A DNA stretch of 6,986 nt. It comes from Ignavibacteriales bacterium (GTDB taxonomy: Bacteria > Bacteroidota > Ignavibacteria > UBA10030 > SZUA-254). This document shows, piece after piece, positions 4,822-6,986 of this stretch. A program made the translations under genes and the position numbers. Location of the stretch: NCBI GenBank assembly GCA_016207985.1, contig JACQYX010000328.1:1-6986 (forward strand), in the 5' to 3' direction. The notes beneath the pieces are model-generated. The model did not search any database. It was not told the DNA's origin and saw only the letters and a list, made by a program, of their open reading frames with translations. Position 1 is the first letter of the stretch, and each line of letters begins with the position of its first letter.

Positions 4822-4869
4822 GTAGAACTACGAAATCGGTGGAGTCGGTAGTAGAACTACCTCATAGCT
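4822..4869 (+). repeat. Half REP plus full REP copy
   Basis: GTAGAACTAC (4822-4831) is a REP remnant followed by GAAATCGGTGG and a full forward copy (4843-4869) with GGTAGT-AGA-ACTACC. Bases 4822-4863 match 5-46 with one mismatch. Confidence 0.65.
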
Positions 4870-4903
4870 TTCTGCTTCCCAGCTTCTAAGCATTTTTCTT
4901 TAT

Positions 4904-4920
4904 AATTCTTTATATTGTTT
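4904..4920 (+). promoter_or_regulatory. Candidate promoter, copy 2
   Basis: AATTCTTTATATTGTTT is identical to 1742-1758. Here it is preceded by TTCTTTATA (4896-4904), giving an overlapping tandem of the same word. TATATT (4911-4916) ends 12 bases before the ATG at 4929, so a transcript starting here would have a very short leader, in line with the lack of a clear ribosome site. Confidence 0.4.
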
Positions 4921-4928
4921 CGTAGTAT

Positions 4929-5369
4929 ATGATCCGTTTCTCTAAAATAACGCATAATGTTCGGGAGCTTTTTCCAAAGCTCACTGAATATTTTTCAACT
5001 CGACAGGATGTGGAGTTTGCATATCTTTTTGGTTCATACGGTATCGGCTGCGAAACTCCAATGAGTGATGTTGATATTGCTGTGTATCTTATGAGCGAAG
5101 TACCAAAGGATAAATATTTCGACTTACGGTTGAGGATCATTCAAGATACTACGGAAATTCTCCATACCGACGAAGTTGATTTGAGTATTTTAAATGAGGC
5201 TGATCAACTCTTCGCTTTCAATATTATTTCTACAAGTACAATTTTGTATGATCGTAACCCCGTATTGCGTATCGATTATGAAGTCAGAATAATTGATCGA
5301 TATTTGGATTTTGATCCATACAGACAGATTCAGGATAATGCTTATCTTAATAATTTGATTCTGAGATAG
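4929..5369 (+). CDS. mntA: MntA-type antitoxin, minimal nucleotidyltransferase
   Basis: This 146-residue protein is the adenylyltransferase antitoxin of a HepT/MntA (type VII) pair; in studied systems MntA adds AMP to a Tyr of HepT and so blocks its RNase activity. The family signature GS-X10-DXD is complete: G35-S36, then D47 and D49 (SDVDIAV). A third acidic residue, D84, is in DEVDLSIL (81-88), and AYLFGSYG (31-38) is the usual strand before the motif. The length is typical. The start at ATG 4929 is supported by the distance to the fold and by the candidate promoter just upstream. hepT follows after 3 bases, so the two are clearly co-transcribed. Confidence 0.88.
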   Translation: MIRFSKITHNVRELFPKLTEYFSTRQDVEFAYLFGSYGIGCETPMSDVDIAVYLMSEVPKDKYFDLRLRIIQDTTEILHTDEVDLSILNEADQLFAFNIISTSTILYDRNPVLRIDYEVRIIDRYLDFDPYRQIQDNAYLNNLILR

Positions 5370-5372
5370 GAA

Positions 5373-5801
5373 ATGATGAAACGCGAATCAATAGTTGCGA
5401 AACTTCAGAAACTTGATGAAACGATCAAATCACTGGAACAATTAAAATCACATTCAAGGGGAAAAATTCTTGATGATTATTTATTGCAAGCCGCATTAGA
5501 GCGGAATCTGCAAATTGCATCACAAGTTGTGCTTGATATCGGAAATAGTATTTTAGCTGAACGCGGCATTAGAGGGATTCATGAATACAAAGATATTATT
5601 ATCCGTTTAGGTTCGGAAGGGATCATACCAAAGGAGTTTTCCGAAAAGATTTTTCCAATAGCAGGTTTAAGGAATTTATTAGTGCACAATTATCTAGAGA
5701 TCGATCCTAACCGCCTTGTAGATATTTTATTTAATGATCTTGATGATCTCAGAAAATATATGAAAATTATTGCAACTTACCTCAATAATCAATTAAAATA
5801 A
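5373..5801 (+). CDS. hepT: HepT-type toxin (HEPN domain, DUF86)
   Basis: This 142-residue, largely helical HEPN protein is the toxin partner of MntA; HEPN ribonucleases of this type cut RNA, in studied cases tRNA. The catalytic and modification motif RX4HXY is intact: R100, H105 and Y107 within LRNLLVHNYLEID (99-111). Y107 is the expected AMP acceptor. Other family features are LDDYLLQAALERNLQIASQV (33-52) and GIHEYKDIIIRLG (68-80). The start is ATG 5373 or 5376 (Met-Met); GATAGG just upstream is a fair ribosome site and overlaps the mntA stop. The gene ends 18 bases before gmd with no terminator visible, so read-through into gmd is possible. Confidence 0.88.
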   Translation: MMKRESIVAKLQKLDETIKSLEQLKSHSRGKILDDYLLQAALERNLQIASQVVLDIGNSILAERGIRGIHEYKDIIIRLGSEGIIPKEFSEKIFPIAGLRNLLVHNYLEIDPNRLVDILFNDLDDLRKYMKIIATYLNNQLK

Positions 5802-5819
5802 TCATTGATCGAAGTTTAA

Positions 5820-6824
5820 ATGAAAAAAGCACTCATCACAGGAATTACAGGTCAGGACGGCTCGTATCTTGCCGAGCTTCTGCTGAGCAAAGGATACGAA
5901 GTCCACGGAATCATGCGTCGTGCAAGCACTTTCAACACCGGTCGCATCGATCATCTTTATACCGATCCGCATGTCAATGGTGTGAAATTCTTTCTTCACT
6001 ATGGTGATATCAGTGATTCAACCAATCTCATAAAGCTTCTATACAATTTAAAGCCGGATGAAGTGTACCACCTTGCCGCACAAAGCCATGTACGTGTAAG
6101 CTTCGATATACCGGAATATACCGGCGATGTATCGGGAATTGGATCTGTTAGAATTTTGGAAGCGATACGTGAAACGGGAATAAAAACAAAATTTTATCAA
6201 GCATCGAGCAGCGAAATGTTTGGAATGGTGAGAGAAATTCCACAGAAAGAGACGACACCATTTTATCCTCGCAGTCCTTATGGCTGCTCGAAAGTTTATG
6301 CATATTGGATAACCGTGAATTATCGAGAGTCGTACGATATATTTGCATGTAATGGTATTCTCTTCAATCATGAATCTCCACGTCGTGGGGAGACATTCGT
6401 AACACGTAAAATCACACGGGCTCTTGCCCACATCAAAGCAGGACTTGAAAATAGTCTTTACCTCGGTAATTTAGATGCGAAGCGCGACTGGGGTTATGCG
6501 AAAGAATTCGTCGAAGCGATGTGGCTGATGCTGCAGCAAGAGAAGGCGGACGATTATGTGATAGCGACCGGTGAAACACATTCTGTACGCGATTTCCTGG
6601 ATGAAGCATTTGGATATGCCGGTTTGGATTGGAAAAAGTATGTGAAGATCGATCAGAAGTATTATCGTCCCGCTGAAGTTGATGTGCTAATAGGTGATGC
6701 GAGCAAAGCGAAAAAGAAACTCGGTTGGCAGTCGAAGACTTCGTTTAAGGAGCTTGTCCGTTTGATGGTAGATGCCGATATCGAGTTGGTAAATAAAGAA
6801 CATCATCTCTCGATAAAATTATAA
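5820..6824 (+). CDS. gmd: GDP-mannose 4,6-dehydratase
   Basis: This 334-residue cytosolic enzyme of the extended short-chain dehydrogenase family converts GDP-D-mannose to GDP-4-keto-6-deoxymannose, the branch point to GDP-L-fucose, GDP-rhamnose, GDP-perosamine and related sugars for surface glycans. The NADP-binding motif GITGQDG (8-14) is at the N terminus, with RRAS (33-36) next to it for the cofactor phosphate. The catalytic residues are S130 (Thr in the E. coli enzyme, Ser in many others), E132 in ASSSEMFG, Y154 and K158 in [23 protein letters not shown] and [14 protein letters not shown] are highly typical of Gmd. The length is normal. ATG 5820 is preceded by GAAG at a reasonable distance. 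No GDP-sugar reductase or epimerase follows inside the window. Confidence 0.95.
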   Translation: MKKALITGITGQDGSYLAELLLSKGYEVHGIMRRASTFNTGRIDHLYTDPHVNGVKFFLHYGDISDSTNLIKLLYNLKPDEVYHLAAQSHVRVSFDIPEYTGDVSGIGSVRILEAIRETGIKTKFYQASSSEMFGMVREIPQKETTPFYPRSPYGCSKVYAYWITVNYRESYDIFACNGILFNHESPRRGETFVTRKITRALAHIKAGLENSLYLGNLDAKRDWGYAKEFVEAMWLMLQQEKADDYVIATGETHSVRDFLDEAFGYAGLDWKKYVKIDQKYYRPAEVDVLIGDASKAKKKLGWQSKTSFKELVRLMVDADIELVNKEHHLSIKL

Positions 6825-6885
6825 CCACAATTTTAAATTGCTGGACACAGATGATTATTTTAAAAATGTTAAAGTGGATCCTCCA

Positions 6886-6934
6886 AGCTGGGGAAAGGTT
6901 CTGCCAAAGGCATCCCTTTGGGATACCTCCGATC
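6886..6934. repeat. REP copy with expanded loop
   Basis: AGCT and GATC mark the flanks. A short outer stem AGGT (6896-6899) pairs with ACCT (6925-6928). Inside are TGCC-AAA-GGCA (6902-6912) and TCCC-TTT-GGGA (6913-6923), the same two mini-hairpins as at 1566-1587 with one base changed. Alternatively CCAAAGG (6904-6910) can pair with CCTTTGG (6915-6921) around CATC as one 7-bp hairpin. Confidence 0.65.
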
Positions 6935-6944
6935 TTTTGGGCCA

Positions 6945-6986
6945 AGGAGGTCAACAGTAGACCAGCCCGACACCTGCCCGACAGTC
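6945..6986 (+). repeat. Left half of the long palindrome, cut by the window end
   Basis: This 42-base stretch is identical to 4709-4750, the left half of the palindrome at 4702-4784. The left flank differs (GCCA here, GCTGGG there). Whether the right half follows cannot be seen. Confidence 0.65.

Noticed and set aside
4618..4851. 77-codon open frame after the RAYT
   Set aside because: It runs through the REPIN and its palindrome; the translation is just repeat sequence, with no family resemblance.
6048..6431. 127-codon minus-strand frame inside gmd
   Set aside because: It is antisense to a strongly supported gene and shows no recognisable motif.
6828..6840. CAATTT-T-AAATTG palindrome after gmd as a terminator
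   Set aside because: It has an AT-only core, a one-base loop and no T-run, so it is unlikely to stop transcription.

Overview
The window looks like a piece of chromosome from a moderately AT-rich bacterium. Every gene I can support lies on the + strand. Three things suggest the Bacteroidota/Chlorobi/Ignavibacteria side of the tree: weak Shine-Dalgarno sites, intergenic DNA packed with short hairpin repeats, and a REP-associated tyrosine transposase of the kind common in that group. That placement is inference; no marker gene is present.

Two genes belong to surface-polysaccharide synthesis: a family 2 glycosyltransferase at the left (289-1251) and GDP-mannose 4,6-dehydratase (gmd) at the right (5820-6824). 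The roughly 4.5 kb between them holds accessory DNA: a nucleotidyltransferase carrying an extra N-terminal domain (1779-2375), a HicB/HicA-like pair (2936-3542), a REP-associated tyrosine transposase (RAYT, 4089-4634) and a MntA/HepT-type toxin-antitoxin pair (4929-5801) that ends 18 bases before gmd. The layout reads as a glycan locus that has accumulated defence or toxin-antitoxin cassettes and repeats.

The intergenic DNA is the most unusual part. One repeat family appears about ten times, in both orientations, with a 6-bp stem around a 3-nt (once 4-nt) loop; the stem changes between copies but stays paired. Two inverted copies make compact or expanded REPIN-like units (26-104 and 4661-4816). 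In some copies the loop is expanded by short sequence that can itself form small hairpins; one pair of copies differs by exactly 22 bases that are two adjacent mini-hairpins. A second family, with GTA loops and a GAAAT...TATAG tail, forms an array just upstream of the RAYT and is bracketed by inverted 13-mers. A third family (around 2588 and 3672) shows a similar loop expansion of 28 bases.

Likely actions: the glycosyltransferase and Gmd serve O-antigen or capsule synthesis. MntA would neutralise HepT by adenylylation. The HicA-like protein has Gln where the catalytic His is expected. The RAYT is the obvious candidate for mobilising one of the hairpin families. All functional calls rest on motifs read by eye, not on database searches.
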